64,000 nucleotides of DNA from Mimachlamys varia (GCA_947623455.1 OX392534.1:33237426-33301425), one strand, 5' to 3'; numbered from the stretch's first letter, positions 1-13,200 are shown. Numbers and translations are program-made. Notes: generated by a model not told the origin, from the sequence alone.

Positions 1-625
1 TCGATTGCTTTTGTTTGTTTGCTTTTTATGAACGAACGTATAAATCACAATAACGATTTGTGCCTTGATGGTTTTTATTTATTTCTTTCACGGTCTTCGT
101 CAGTAATAATCTAAATACGAAAGTGATCTATTGGTCAATTGGCGACTGTATGTGTATTTAACAATGATCATCTGTAATTTAGTTTATGAATTGTTGTATA
201 TGGCTTGTATGCCCATTTCTTGAAATATTCAAAATGCACATCATATGTAATTTTCCCTCTTGCAAAATTTTGGCTTTTTTAGTTTAGTAATCTGAGTGAC
301 CAGTAAAAACTTCATAAATGTTATTTCGTGTTTCAGTTATTGTTTGATGAAAACAAATTGAGCGGGGCCTCTCAAACATATACCATCCTCCCTAGAACGG
401 TAGCCCGGGTAGGATAGGATGAGAAATTGTCATATTATAGCTTACTTACATGTTAATATTATAGTACAACATATAAATTATTATTAAATAGTACTAAATG
501 CAAAATTTTAAAATGTTGAACTGCCGGGCGAAGTTTGGACGGTTCAATATAATTAGTATCTGATTTAACGACAGGGTATATATATTACCGGCAAGTCTGT
601 TTTATCCATAGTAACATTGACCTTT
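1..625. repeat. Dispersed/segmental repeat, copy A
   Basis: This block is repeated with moderate divergence at about 21992-22850. Both copies share the opening stretch (tcgattgcttttgtttgttt), the polyA-rich middle and the end (ataacgacaggg ... attaccgg). The second copy carries a SINE that is absent here. Read in frame from the second base, both copies begin with a short open stretch (SIAFVCLLFMNERINH...), which could be the tail of an exon but soon meets a stop. The left edge is cut by the window start. Confidence 0.7.
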
Positions 626-1440
626 ATCTGTGACCTTCAGACCTGAAAAAGAATCCCAAGTAAGGGTTTCCAGTAAGAAAGCACTGTAAGAAATTTGAGT
701 TTGATCGGCTCAAGGGATATGTAAACTTATTTTTGGACGCCGCAACCGACGGCGACAGCGACCGATGATGTCATTAGGTACACTTTTCAGGCGACACAAA
801 CATACTCTTCGTCAGTGTTTTCAAAAGTTTTAGATAAATGTCGATCGCTTAGCCTTTGGCTTCCTATTTGTACTTTGTTCTCCGAGTCTTACGCAGTGTT
901 CAAAGGGAAGTGAGTCTAAATTATCGGGATTACTATAGTCGTGATTCAGAGGAGGCTGTAAGTTGCGAACGCTGGCGAGTTACATTGACGAGAGAGATGT
1001 TGGGATATCAGTATTGGTGTATCCCTATTGGTCAATATTACTTCTCAGTTAGTTAGAATAGGTTATCGTGAGAATTATTAACTTTGAGAACAATATTAAT
1101 TTGGTTACGAAAGAATTATAAACTAAATGTATTGGGTGAAGGCGCCCGAGAGCTGCGCTCTTATTAACTTTTGAAATATCATGAATTCTTAGTTTGAAGA
1201 AGACATCTTGAACACAGTGGAGATATACAAATTATTCTAACTATGAGCATCTAACGAGGAACCAATAGATCGAGGGTGCCCCATTCCCCATGGGAGCACA
1301 CTATATGCATTATGTTTCATGCACATTAAAAATGTTCTTCGAGGCCCTCGTTACAGGGAATTCGAACCTGGCTTGTGGTATTTCAGGACCAACACATTTA
1401 AAAAGCAGAGAGCAGATTTTGTGGTACATTAGCTACAAGG
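626..1440. other. No gene recognised
   Basis: Unique-looking AT-rich sequence. The short ORFs here lack splice sites or family resemblance, and I see nothing functional. Confidence 0.5.
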
Positions 1441-1449
1441 TGTTCATTT

Positions 1450-1655
1450 TCCCTCCAGCTCATGATCAGTGGTAAAGCACATGGATGTCCAAGAGCCAAG
1501 GGTTGCAAGTTCGAGCTCAGGCTGGGTAGACCACAGTTGCTCGAGTTCTGTCAGTAAATAATAAATATATATGTGTGAAATGAGCCTCCCATTACAGTAA
1601 TATATATAAACATTTTTTTATATACTGACAGAAACTCAAGCAACTGTGGGTAGAC
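1450..1655. repeat. tRNA-like SINE fragment ending in a hairpin
   Basis: Bases 1455-1535 have a tRNA-like layout with an A-box-like CAGTGGTAAAGC and a B-box-like GTTCGAGCTC. The following segment (about 1526-1556) is repeated in inverted orientation at about 1621-1652 (ccacagttgctcgagttctg against cagaaactcaagcaactgtg). This makes a hairpin with an AT-rich loop directly before the minisatellite. It is probably a SINE end or a small foldback element. Confidence 0.45.
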
Positions 1656-3365
1656 AGGCAGAGGCTGGGATGAAGGGGAAAGGCTGGGGTGACAGGCAGA
1701 TGCTTGGGTGACGGAGAGAGTCTGTGGTGATGGGGAGAGGCTGGGGTGACGGATAGAGGCTGGGGTGAAAGGGAGAGCCTGTGTTGACGGAGGAAAGCTG
1801 GGGTGATGGGGAGAGGCTGGATGGCGGGGAGAGGCTGGGATGACGGGGGAACTTGGATGACGCGGAGGGCTGGGGTGATGGGGAGAGGCCGAGTGACGCG
1901 TAGAAGCTGGGGTGACGGGGAGATGTTGGGGTGATGGGAAGAATCAGGGGTTCCGGATATAGAGGCTGGGGCGATAGGGAGAGCCTGGGTTAACGGGAAT
2001 AATCTGGGGTGACGGGGAGAGTCTGAAAACTGGGGTGATAGGGAGAGGCTGGATGGCGGGGAAAAGCTTGGGTGACGGGGTGAGGCTGGGATGACGGGGG
2101 AGCTGGGATGACGCGGAGAGGCTGGGGTGATGGGGAGAGGCTAGGGAGACAGGCAGATGCTTGGGTGACGGAAAGCGTCTTGTGTGATGGGGAGAGTTGG
2201 ATGACGTGGAAAAGCTGGGGTGTTTGGGAGAGGCTTGATGGCGGAGAGAGGCTGGTATGACGCGAAGAGGCTGGGGTGATGGGAAGAGTCTGTGATGATG
2301 GGGAGAGGCGGGGTGACGGGGAGAGGCTTTGTGACGAGGAGAGGCTGGGGTGATGGGGAGAGCCGGGGTTGATGGGGAGAGCCGGGGTTGATGGGGAGAG
2401 CCGGGGTTGATGGGGAGAGACTCGGTGACGTAAAAAGCTGTGATGACGGGGGAAAGCTGGGGTGATAGGGAGAGGCTGGATGGCGGGGAAAAGCTTGGGT
2501 GGCGGGGAGAGCCTGGGATGACGGGGGGAACTGGGATGACGCGGAGAGGCTTGGGTGATGGGGAGAGGCTAGGGAGACAGGCAGATGCTGGGGTGACGGA
2601 AAGCGTCTTGTGTGATGGGGAGAGGCGGGGTGACAGGGAGAGGCTGAGTGACGCGGACAAGCTGGGGTGACGGGGAGAAGCTGGGGTGACGGGGAGATGT
2701 TGGGGTGACGGGGAGAAGCTGGGGTGATGGGGAGAAGCTGGGGTGACGGGGAGGGGCTGGGGTGACAAGTAGATGCTGGGGGTGGGGGGGGGGCGCTTGG
2801 GTGACGGATAGAGTCTGTGGTGATGAGGAGAGCCTTGCTTGACGGGAAGAAGCTGGGATGACAGGGAGAGGCTGGGTAATGGGGAAAAGCTGGGGCGATA
2901 GGGAGAGGCTTGATGAAGGGGAGAGGCTGGGATGACGGGGGAACTGGGATGACGGGGAGAGGCTAGGGAGACAGGCAGAAGCTGGGTTGACGGAAAGCGT
3001 CTTGTGTGATGGGGAGAGACGGGGTGACGGGGAGAAGCTGGGGTGAGGGGGAGATGTTAGGGTGACGGGGAGATGTTGGGGTGACGGGGAGAAGCTGGGG
3101 TGACGGGGAGATACTGGGGTGACGAGGGGAAGCGGGATGACGCAGAGAGGCTGTGGTGATGGGGAGAGGCTGGGTTGACGGGGAGGAAGTGGGATGACGC
3201 TGAGAGACTGGGGTGACGGGGAAAAGCTGGGTTGACGGGGAGGTGCTGGGGTGACGGGGAGAAGCTGTGTGACGGAGAGAGGTAGGATGACGTGGGAAAG
3301 CTGGGGTGCTTGGGAGAGGCTGGGTGACAGGGAGAAGCTGGTATGACGCGAAGAGGCTGGGGTGA
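1650..3365. repeat. G-rich minisatellite, 18-19 bp unit
   Basis: About 1.7 kb of degenerate tandem units close to ggggagaggctggggtgac. The plus strand is purine- and G-rich with almost no C, so it has G-quadruplex potential. Because stop codons are rare in the C-rich complement, long minus-strand Pro/Ser/His-rich ORFs (for example 1944-2768) appear. They are by-products of the repeat, not genes. Units vary by one or two bases and by local deletions. Confidence 0.9.
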
Positions 3366-6255
3366 GAGATTTCCCTCAAAAAAATTGCAAGAACACAGTC
3401 GCATTTTTGAGAAACAAACTGCACTGTTTTGATAGTCACCGCAAATGTTGTACACCTGCCAATCATAGTCTATCATACACCTGAATAAATATTTTACCGA
3501 TCAAACGATTCATTTTCCATAACATTTTGGCAGAAGAAAAATAATACTAAGAAAAAGAAATCGAAGACAAAAAATTGAAGCAACACATTTTGATCGATTT
3601 CTAGGGTATTTTAGGTACGAGTTATGCATTACATAGAGAATTTATATGTTATAGGATAATATCTTATCTAAACACACACTTTGTTCTGGAGACAGCAAAA
3701 TATATATTTTCACTGGTGACGAGCTCCTCGCAGTTGTTTGTCACCAGTGAAAATATATATATTCTGGTGTCCGATTGCTCATTCGTGGGTGGTGGGGCCC
3801 TGGCCAAAGATTGCAAGACAGGATCACCTCGCGTTCTCTGCCGTTCAATCCAAACGAATGCCCGTTTCCTTTCGCCCCTTTTTGTCTACCCCGCCCCTGT
3901 TTGTCTACCCCACCATCCGCCCTTTCACACACTTCTTACAAGGAAATTATGGATAGCCAAAACCTTGGTGTAAACTCATTTGCATATATATTGCCTTGTA
4001 TCCAATAACACAAATCTTTTCCATCAAAAACTGCAAATTATGCTACAAATCACCTTTATTTTAGATTAAACTAAATACACCCGTCTGTTGAATTGCTGAT
4101 TCTGAAATGTCGTTTTAAATTATTTATGTTTAAAATTAATTAACAAGTTTTTACTTAAAGTATTCCCTTCAGTGTTATCTCCCCTGTCGCGCCCTGCGGA
4201 CGCAGGATGTACGTTTGCCTGTGTCTCCCCTGTGCAAGACAGTTCATATAATGCAAACAACGGACAGATAAACAGATTGAGATAATTTTGAAATATAAAA
4301 AATCTACATATTTTGCTATTACCGCACAATCGGTCATTCTAAATGAAATGAATTTCTACAACACAATGGATTTCTACAACACAGTGTCCTAGAGTTCTTA
4401 GAATAGAACTACTTGAGCACTGTTAACCAATCAGAGATGACCGTTTAATTGCACGTGGAGATATACAAAGCCTGCTTTAGCTTCTCACAACCTTCAACAC
4501 GATGAAGTAGGTAAATTAATTGGTAAAACTACAGGGATTAAGAGACATTTGATTACACAGTTTAGCTGTCAACAATGAAAAAAAAATCACAATATATTAT
4601 TTTTCCAAACAATTAAACAGATCTTTCCAAAATGAAAATTGCATTAATGGAAGAAATATAGAGGTCGTAAATATCAAATTTGTTATTTAGCATTAGTATT
4701 TAATATTTAATTATAACGGACGGTTTACGGTGACCCAGAAGGAAGCCTTATATTTTGAATTTTAGAATAGTAAAAACGAACAATTTCGATTATTCGGATA
4801 TCTAATTCTAAATTAGAGTAAGATAAGCTAATAGTAAAATTCGGTAGATGACTTGTTAATAAAAACTGAGGGACTGCCAGTATCCTTCATATCGTGGGGT
4901 TACGATCACCTACACCCATGGAATATGACATGGCAAAGCTGAAGGCTCCGTTTTTGCAACCTTGTTCATTTGATGTACATCCAAAGAATCTCGTGGTCAC
5001 ATAACGGTAAAGATTTCTAACACAGTATCATTCAACAGATATCGACCAAACTTTTTTTACATATTAAGCTAGTGCCCTAGTTAAACCTTTTGCTATCAGT
5101 GAGGTAACAACTTCAATAGTTTTCGTTTACCATGGAAACAAAGTAAAGAATTCAATATTACTGCATCTCTTTTTTAACATTTTTCTGCCTACAACTCAAT
5201 TACCGTTCGAAAGATCTCAATCAAACTCTGTAAACACATTAGGCTAGATCCTTAGAGTAGTTGTGCCGTTTAACTGCTATTTTTGATCTTCGATAGGCCT
5301 ATAGAAATTACTTGTCACTGCTGACGTCTCAGGGGAGATTACTCTAAATATATTTATGTACTTCTAAAATATTAAAATATTACATAAATCATTAGTATAT
5401 ACAAACGACTTAAGTTTAGCTTACCATGAAACCGTCGTTAGGTGTTTGGTAGTGAAATCCGATGTTGCAATCGTCGAAGATTACTTAAAACAAAAGTGTT
5501 TAACTTGTCGAAAATACGAAGTTTGAATTTTGGCGCAAAAACGAATATCGAGACCTTTCTGGCTTTTCCATAAGTCTACTGTTGTTCGGAACCTTCGGGG
5601 GTTTACTGAGATGTTACGACCTCGCGCTTGCAATCGATAAATAAAAGTTAAAACGCCCATTTCAATTATTCCGACTCATAGCAAATATCCTTTTCATTGA
5701 CAAATTTACCGGCTACCAATGCCTTTTAATTGTTCACTAATTTGAGCAATCGCACCGGGCCAAAGTATGTGAAATGCATTTAGGTGGATCGGAACCGGAA
5801 GTTTGCGATACACTGCTCAAATTGTACTTCACTCAAAGAGAAAAACAAACTAGAAATGTTTGAGAGACACAAATGCCTCGGTCCCCATCTGAAAGCAGTT
5901 CGGCAAAAGCTCATCGAACTTTAACAATATTTGGATTTCAACCAATCAGAGGGCATGAAATGTCTCCTATTTTAGTTTTCAGAAAATGAATACTGACCTT
6001 TCTTTCGCATTGCCAGATAACATACACATACCAAATTTATTTAAATCGGACAATATTGAAATTTCGATCTATCAGAAGCCTTTATTTGGCGGCCATTTTG
6101 AATCGTAATACCATATCTTTTTAATTATAATGAGAACTACCACGTCATTATCCCTCCCATCAAGTTTCATCATAATCCGTGCAGTAGAAGAAAATTTACC
6201 ACAGGATATCTTTTAGCCAATCAGAGGCCGTGACGGCTACTGGGATGATTGGCCG
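3366..6255. other. Intergenic stretch without recognised gene
   Basis: AT-rich sequence with only short ORFs. The one clear structure is a hairpin at about 3697-3764: arms of roughly 22 bp (tatattttcactggtgac against gtcaccagtgaaaatata) around a loop of about 20 bp, with AT repeats at both ends. It resembles a small foldback element. No splice-consistent exon was found. Confidence 0.5.
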
Positions 6256-6259
6256 GAAG

Positions 6260-6690
6260 AAAAGAGCAAGGTGCATAACAAGACATCTCGCTTATTATAC
6301 GTGCGAAGTTTAATGACAATCGCATAAGTAGTTATTTAATTAAGCTGGTTACATTACCATAGGACGGGACGCGACGAGACGGACATGGGTAACACTATAT
6401 GCCCCCCCCCCCCCCATTTTATGGCGGGGCATAAAAATGAATCATTATTTAGCATATTGTTCATTTAATATGAGGGCTGTTCCTGCATATGATTTCAGCC
6501 ATCGGAGGTTGTGGCGGCCATCTTGGATGCTTAATTCGTGAAAACAATTCACACCTGACATCCAATTTATTATGTTTGCAAAGTTTGGTGAGAATCACAA
6601 AGGTAGTCGCAAAGATTAGCTGGTTACATTACCATGGGACGGGACGGGGCGCGACGGGACGGACATGGATAACCCTATTTTTTTTCAGTA
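6260..6690. mobile_element. ATGCCCCC-family MITE plus a partial copy
   Basis: The segment ending at about 6432 carries a (C)n tract and ends in ggcggggcat. It shares the internal stretch ctggttacattaccatggga, the gacgggac motif and gtgaagtttgatgacaatca-like sequence with elements at 39242-39421 and 55770-55947. A second partial copy (ggttacattaccatgggacg) lies at about 6620-6690. No coding capacity. Confidence 0.6.
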
Positions 6691-6897
6691 TTTTCCAAAA
6701 TGTATAGCATACACACAGCCCAAAGTAAATCTTTGACCTTGTGTGGATAACACAATAAGATGTCGTCATTGTGTAAAATAATGAACCTATCTGTGACGTC
6801 ACATACTTTTTGCTAAACTTCTTAGCAACTGGTAAGGCGGAGATGATCAGTCTCTCCCTTAATTTTTACTTTTTATATTAATTCCCGGATTACCAAG

Positions 6898-8759
6898 ATG
6901 GATATCAGGTTATTCTTGATATTCGTGGTAATACTGAGCGCTATGCACCGAGGTCCTGCTGTATACCGGGACTTTACGTGGTAAGTTTGGACATTTGGGT
7001 TTTTTTTTACGTTTTACAACCGCTTTTCTCAGTGTTACGTTTCGTGGTTTGGTTTATTTTGTTTTACGTCCTATTAACAGCCAGTTTCAATAAATGACGT
7101 GCCAAGTTTTTAGGGGTGGAGGAAAGCCGAAAAACCCAGAGAAAAACCATCGACCTACGGTCAGTACCTAGCGACTGCCGCACTTGGGTTTCGAACTCGC
7201 AAACCAGAGGTGGAGGGCTAGTGGTAAAATGTCGGGACACCTTAACCACTTGGCCACCGCGGCCCCATTTACTTTTTAACTTGTGTCATTAAATGTGTAT
7301 TGACTAATTTTAAAATTGCATCTTGTTTTCTTCTCTCTAGCGTGGAACCTGATCCAGGATATGCCAAAAGATACTTCAGTTATTTCACCGCCTTTGAGAT
7401 TGAGAAAGTTTGCCCAACGTCTGCCGATCTTACTTGGGTAAGGACAATCGTGTTCGTTTTTTTATCGTTTATGTTCAATCAACAAAAGTGACCCGCCGGA
7501 AATCGTGAGTCTGCAACATATTTTCTTTCTGCTTTTGATAAATGATTTTACTTCTATTTATTTAGCGACTTGGAAATGAGGTATTCTGTACCTTGCTGTG
7601 TGTACTTCTAACCATGCTGTTGGGCTACGCGCCGTCTGTTGGAAAAAGTGCCAAAGATAAATGGTCAGCCATGATGTCAATGTTCCAAGATTGGAGAAAT
7701 CGTAAGTTATATATATATATTATATTCTGTATGCATTATCCTGATCTCAGTTTCTTTTTCATAGAAAAGTTATTAATGGATTTAACAACTTGATTTAGGT
7801 TGCCTTAAAAGCGTGAGTTAAAGGGAATTTCCCTTTAGCTCAGCCGGTTGAGCATCGGGCTGGATAGCCAAGGGTCGCGGTTTCGAGCCCCATCGACGGC
7901 ACTATCACATTCTCCGTCCGATAACGTATATACTGCGCGTTTATTAAGGAACATGGTAATAAATCATATTCTTTGTCATGTCCTGCTAATCTGTTATCCA
8001 GCGTCAGATCAACTACTGGTACCCCGTCCCTTGCTAGATTGGTAGTCTGTTTTGGGGAGAATTAATTAACTGACATCAAACAAAACAATACAATTTCCCG
8101 TTGAAACTGAAAGGAAAAATTGAAAAAAATTGACGTGGCGGATTTATATTCATACAATTCAAAAGAGCATAGTTGCGGAATGCTTCGCCCCCCCCCCCCC
8201 CCCCCTTCCCCAAAGAAACACAAACATCGGAACTGTTCCTAATATCAAAAGACTTAATGTTAACTTCATGCTTTTCCAAAGTGAAATTTGAATTTTGTGG
8301 TTTACTGCAAGAAAGCTATAACTGTTTGGGAATGCTATGTTTTCATTCTCGTAGTTTTATCATAAATGTATCAATTCCCCTCTGTCGTAACAAATGTGTC
8401 TATGTGCTTATTATGATGAAATGTTCTGCTCCCTCGTAACATACATATAAATTCGTACATGAACAGGTCCTTCCCTCTGTCGTTACTGCGGTACTGCCCC
8501 GTGTCAGGTCAAAAGGAGGTCTTTATGGAAGCCCTCTGGAAGTCGTAAGAGGGACAAAGCCAATGTCGCCAAGCGGTCCGAAGCCATGATGTTGTTTAAC
8601 TACGGACTACAGTTATCCGTGGTACTGACCAAAGAGCTGCCACAGGATGACCTGTACTGGGAGAGGAAGTTCTGTCAACGATTTGAGGAGGAACACATGA
8701 TGATGTTCCCACTGTGTATCCAGCGTCGGATCAACTACTGGTACCCCGTCCCTCGCTAG
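6898..8759 (+). CDS. Small predicted secreted/ER protein gene, four coding exons (202 aa)
   Basis: I do not recognise the family. Coding exons are 6898-6980, 7341-7437, 7566-7701 and 8467-8759. All three introns are GT-AG (gtaagt, gtaagg and gtaagt donors; pyrimidine-rich acceptors), and phases 2, 0 and 1 join cleanly to one 202-residue frame ending in TAG. The N-terminus MDIRLFLIFVVILSAM looks like a signal peptide, with possible cleavage near RGPA/VYRD. Exon 3 encodes a second hydrophobic stretch (CTLLCVLLTMLLGY). Exon 4 is basic, has a cysteine cluster (CRYCGTAPC) and ends in YWYPVPR. About ten cysteines suggest disulphides if the protein is secreted. The introns hold two SINEs and a partial duplicate of exon 4. 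Splice and frame agreement make a real gene likely; function is unknown. Confidence 0.65.
7046..7265 (-). mobile_element. tRNA-headed SINE with Meta/Deu-like core
   Basis: On the minus strand it starts GGGGCCGCGGTGGCCAAGTG, has a B-box-like GAGTTCGAAACCC, then a core with CTCTGGGTTTTTCGGC, and ends in AATAGGACGTAAAACAAAAT. This layout matches the Meta-SINE-type elements of bivalves. It sits in intron 1 of the secreted-protein gene. A related plus-strand head occurs at 54772. The family name is from memory; the tRNA-like boxes are visible. Confidence 0.7.
7798..7970 (+). mobile_element. tRNA-derived SINE in intron 3 of the small gene
   Basis: The head ttagctcagccggttgagca (A-box region) and ggtttcgagcccc (B-box) form a tRNA-like promoter. 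The body continues with tccgtccgataacgtatata. It aligns with the SINE at 22419-22660, which has the same head and the same tail phrase (atataccgcgcatatattt). It is not a functional tRNA: the acceptor stem does not close. Confidence 0.7.
7983..8195 (+). pseudogene. Partial duplicate of exon 4 and 3' flank of the small gene
   Basis: This block matches 8714-8892 closely: the last 15 or so codons (phrase gatcaactactggtaccccg), the stop codon, and the following non-coding sequence (ggatttatattcatacaatt, caaaagagcatagtt). It lies upstream of the true exon 4, inside intron 3, and has no preceding exon body or acceptor of its own. A poly-C tract at 8187-8205 borders it. It is a broken tandem duplication of the gene end. 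Confidence 0.75.
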
Positions 8760-9120
8760 GTAGGTAGGCAGGCTGTTTTGGAGAAAAAAATAAAAATATA
8801 AAACAATACAAATGCCGTTGAAACTAAAAGAATTTAAGGACGTGGCGGATTTATATTCATACAATTCAAAAGAGCATAGTTCCTGAATGCTACAAGAACA
8901 ACCACAAAAAAAATCAAGATGGCGGCTTTGCGACCAAGGGTTTGATTTGTGTATACTATGATAATATTCTGGTGCCAAAAGTGACTCAATAGCTACATCA
9001 AATGCTTTTGTATATTTCTGAAATGTAAATCTGTACATTCCACGTGCTTATAGGGAATAACAGATTGATTTCCATATTCACGAGCTTGAACTCTATTGTC
9101 TACATGTACGTATACATGTC

Positions 9121-10137
9121 CGCCATTTTGACCAGGATAGCTCGTCCATTTGTGTTTTGAACTATAGCATATCCAATACCTCTATACTAGCTGAAGCTGT
9201 AGGGACCCCAGCACGACAGAAACGTAACCAACCTGATAGTAACACCCCGAGTCCCAACACTGAGCCCCCCACCCACAGACGTCGTAATTCATTGTCCGAC
9301 ATGGATGACCAGTCTGGCTCGTCAACATTCCACCAGGTGGATATATCTTCTTTACTTATGAGCACTCTTGTCAATCCGAACTTTGCCGAATCATTGGCCC
9401 CAGCCCTTGCACCCGCTCTAGCAAAGGCTTTACTCCCCCTCCTGCAGGAATCCATTAAAGACATAATGTCCGAGTTAACAGCCCCTCTTAAACAAGCCAT
9501 TGATCAACAAAAAGTACACATCGACAACCTCCAGAAGAACAATGCTTCACTGCAAGATCGTTGTGATTACCTGGAACATACAGTTGGAAACCTTGAGGGG
9601 CAAATTGAAGAGCTCGAGCAGTATGGAAGGAGGAACTCGCTCCGATTCCACAATGTTCCCCTCAGTGGGAGTGAAGTTAATGATACGGACTCGACCATTG
9701 TTGGTATCTGCAAGAACCACCTCAAGGTCACTATCAGTGAGGACGATATATTTAGATCACATATTATCGGTTCCCCCAGAGACAACAAGTATCAAGTGAT
9801 CTGCAGATTTAAAAACTGGAAAATTAAAAACAGTGTGTCCGCAGTAAGAGACAGCTAAAGGGATCGCCTGTTCATAACAGAAGATCTGACACGCGTTCGT
9901 CAGGGAATCATGAAAGATCTCTCCACAGCTAAATCCTCGGGAGATGTCCAGTCGTACTGGTCCAGCGATGGTAGGATCTTCATCAAGCGCGACAGGGACG
10001 ACAGGAAGATTCTCCTTAAATCACGCGCCCACATATGTATGATGTCCTCCCGTCACTCCGCCCAGAGGACACACGCGATCGTGAATGAACTCAACAGCAT
10101 CCAAACTTCTTCTGAACATTCCAAATACTCATGGTAG
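9121..10137 (+). pseudogene. LINE ORF1 (coiled coil plus RRM-like), one in-frame stop
   Basis: The open frame has a Ser/Pro-rich N-terminal part, a coiled coil (about LKQAIDQQKVHIDNLQKNN), then the hallmark LEQYGRRNSLRFHNVP, typical of L1-type ORF1 (Transposase_22) proteins, which bind RNA as trimers. TAA at 9856-9858 interrupts the frame, but the same frame continues with a recognisable C-terminal domain (LFITEDLTRVRQ ... DGRIFIKRD) until 10137. The first in-frame ATG is at 9301, so the true 5' end is lost or lies further upstream. No ORF2 follows; a satellite begins about 100 bp later. The element is therefore truncated and inactive. Confidence 0.8.
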
Positions 10138-10229
10138 TACATGAAAGAAACCTGAAAACATTTGTTCCGATAAGTTTCTTGTTTTCATCTACAACTTATA
10201 TTACTTGTTTGTTTATCTGTTTTCTTCAC

Positions 10230-13200
10230 CAATGAGAAAATGCATGGTAGATATTTAAGATACATACATATGTAAGATACAATATATCCTAGTGATAGAT
10301 GTAGATACAAAATCTTTTAGTGATACATACACATGTAAGGTACTAGATCTTTTAGTGATACATACACATGTAAGATACTAGATCTCCTAGTGATACATAT
10401 ACATGTTAGGTACTAGATCTTGTAGTGATACATAAACATGTAAGATACTAGATCTCCTAGTGATACATACACATGTAAGATACTAGATCTCCTAGTGATA
10501 CATACACATGTAAGATACTTAATCTCTTAGAGATACATACACATGTAAGATACTAGATCTCCTAGTGATACATACACATGTAAGATACTAGATCTCCTAG
10601 TGATACATACACATGTAAGATACTAGATCTCTTAGTGTTACATACACATGTAAGATACTAGATCTCTAAGTGATACATACACATGTAAGATACTAGATCT
10701 CCTAGTTATATATACACATGTAAGATACTAGATCTCTTAGTGATACATACACATGTAAGATACTAGATATCTTAGTTATACATACACATGTAAGATACTA
10801 GATCTCCTAGTGATACATACACATGTAAGATACTAGATCTCCTAGTGATACATACACGTGTAAGATACTAGATCTCTAAGTGATACATACACATGTAAGA
10901 TACTTAATCTCTTAGAGATACATACACATGTAAGATACTAGATCTCTTAGTGTTACATACACATGTAAGATACTAGATATCTTAGTTATATATACACATG
11001 TAAGATACTTAATCTCTTAGAGATACATACACATGTAAGATACTAGATCTCTTAGTGATACATACACATGTAAGATACTAGATATCTTAGTTATATATAC
11101 ACATGTAAGATACTAGATCTCTTAGTGATACATACACATGTAAGATACTAGATATCTTAGTTATACATACACATGTAAGATACTAGATCTCCTAGTTATA
11201 TATACACATGTAAGATACTAGATCTCTTAGTGTTACATACACATGTAAGATACTAGATCTCCTAGTGATACATACACATGTAAGATACTAGATCTCCTAG
11301 TGATACATAAACATGTAATATACTAGATCTCCTAGTGATACATAAACATGTAATATACTAGATCTCCTAGTGATACATATACAGGTAAGATACTAGATCT
11401 CCTAGTTATATATATACATGTAAGGTATAAGATCTTTAAGTGATATATACACATGTAGGATGTTAGATATAAGATATCATAGTGATATATAAACATGTAA
11501 GATACTAGATCTCCTAGTTATATATACACATGTAAGATACTAAATCTCTTAGTGTTACATACACATGTAAGATACTAGATCTCCTAGTGATACATACACA
11601 TGTAAGATACTAGATCTCCTAGTGATACATAAACATGTAATATACTAGATCTCCTAGTGATACATAAACATGTAATATACTAGATCTCCTAGTGATACAT
11701 ATACAGGTAAGATACTAGATCTCCTAGTTATATATATACATGTAAGGTATAAGATCTTTAAGTGATATATACACATGTAGGATGTTAGATATAAGATATC
11801 ATAGTGATATATAAACATGTAAGATACTAGATCTCCTAGTGATACATACACATGTAAGATACTAGATCTCCAGATTCAAGATCTCCTAGTGATACATACA
11901 CATGTAAGATTCTAGATCTCCTAGTGATACATACACATGTAAGGTACTAGATCTTCTAGTGATACATAAACATGTAAGATACTAGATCTCCTAGTGATAC
12001 ATACACATGTAAGATCCTAGATCTCCTAGTGATACATACACATGTAAGATTCTAGATCTCCTAGTGATACATACACATGTAAGATTCTAGATCTCCTAGT
12101 GATACATACACATGGTAGGTACTAGATCTTCTAGTGATACATAAACATGAAAGATACAAAGATCTCCTAGTGATACATACATATGTAAGATCCTAGATAT
12201 CCTAGTGATACATAAACATGTAAGATTCTAGATCTCCTAGTGATGCATAGATATGTATGATACAAGATCTCCAAGTGAAATATAAATATGTAAGATACAA
12301 GACCCTCAACTATTGAATACACACGCAAGACAATATATATCCTAGAGATACATACACATGTAAGATACTAGATCTCCTAGTGATATATACACATGTAAGA
12401 TTCTAGATCTCCTAGTGATACATACACATGTAAGATACTAGATCTCCTAGTGATACATACACATGCAAGGTACTAGATCTCCTAGTGATACATATACAGG
12501 TAAGATATACAGGTAAGATACTAGATCTCCTAGTTATATATATACATGTAAGGTATAAGATCTTTAAGTGATATATACACATGTAAGATACTAGATCTCC
12601 TAGTGATACATACACATGTCAGGTACTAGATCTCCAGATTCAAGATCTCCTAGTTATACATACACATGTAAGATACTAGATCTCCAGATTCAAGATCTCC
12701 TAGTGATACATACACATGTAAGATACTAGATCTCCTAGTGATACATACACATGTAAGATACTAGATCTCCAGATTCAAGATCTCCTAGTGATACATACAC
12801 ATGTAAGATACTAGATCTCAAAGTGATACATAAACATGTAATATACCAGAACTCCAGATTCAAGATCTCCCAGTGATACATACACATGTAAGATACTAGA
12901 TCTCCTAGCGATACATAAACATGTAAGATACCAGATCTCCAGATTCAAGATCTCCCAGTGATACATACACATGTAAGATACTATATCTGCTAGTGATACA
13001 TACATATGTAAGATACTAGATCTCCTAGTCATACATACACATGTAAGATACTAGATCTCCTAGTGATACATACACATGTAAGATACTAGATATTCTAGTG
13101 ATACATAGATATGTATGATACAAGATCTCCAAGTGAATTATAAATATGTAAGATACAAGATCTCCTAGTGATACATACACATGTAAGATTCTAGATCTCC

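Noticed and set aside
1944..2768. 274-codon minus-strand Pro/Ser/His-rich ORF
   Set aside because: It is the complement of an 18-19 bp minisatellite; stops are rare there by composition and overlapping frames read alike.
7798..7900. Functional tRNA gene
   Set aside because: A and B boxes are present but the acceptor stem does not pair, and the sequence continues into a SINE body shared with 22419.
8613..9038. 141-codon minus-strand ORF
   Set aside because: Its lower part is antisense to the well-supported exon 4 of the small gene; no signal of its own.
9162..9500. 112-codon minus-strand ORF
   Set aside because: Shadow of the LINE ORF1 on the plus strand.
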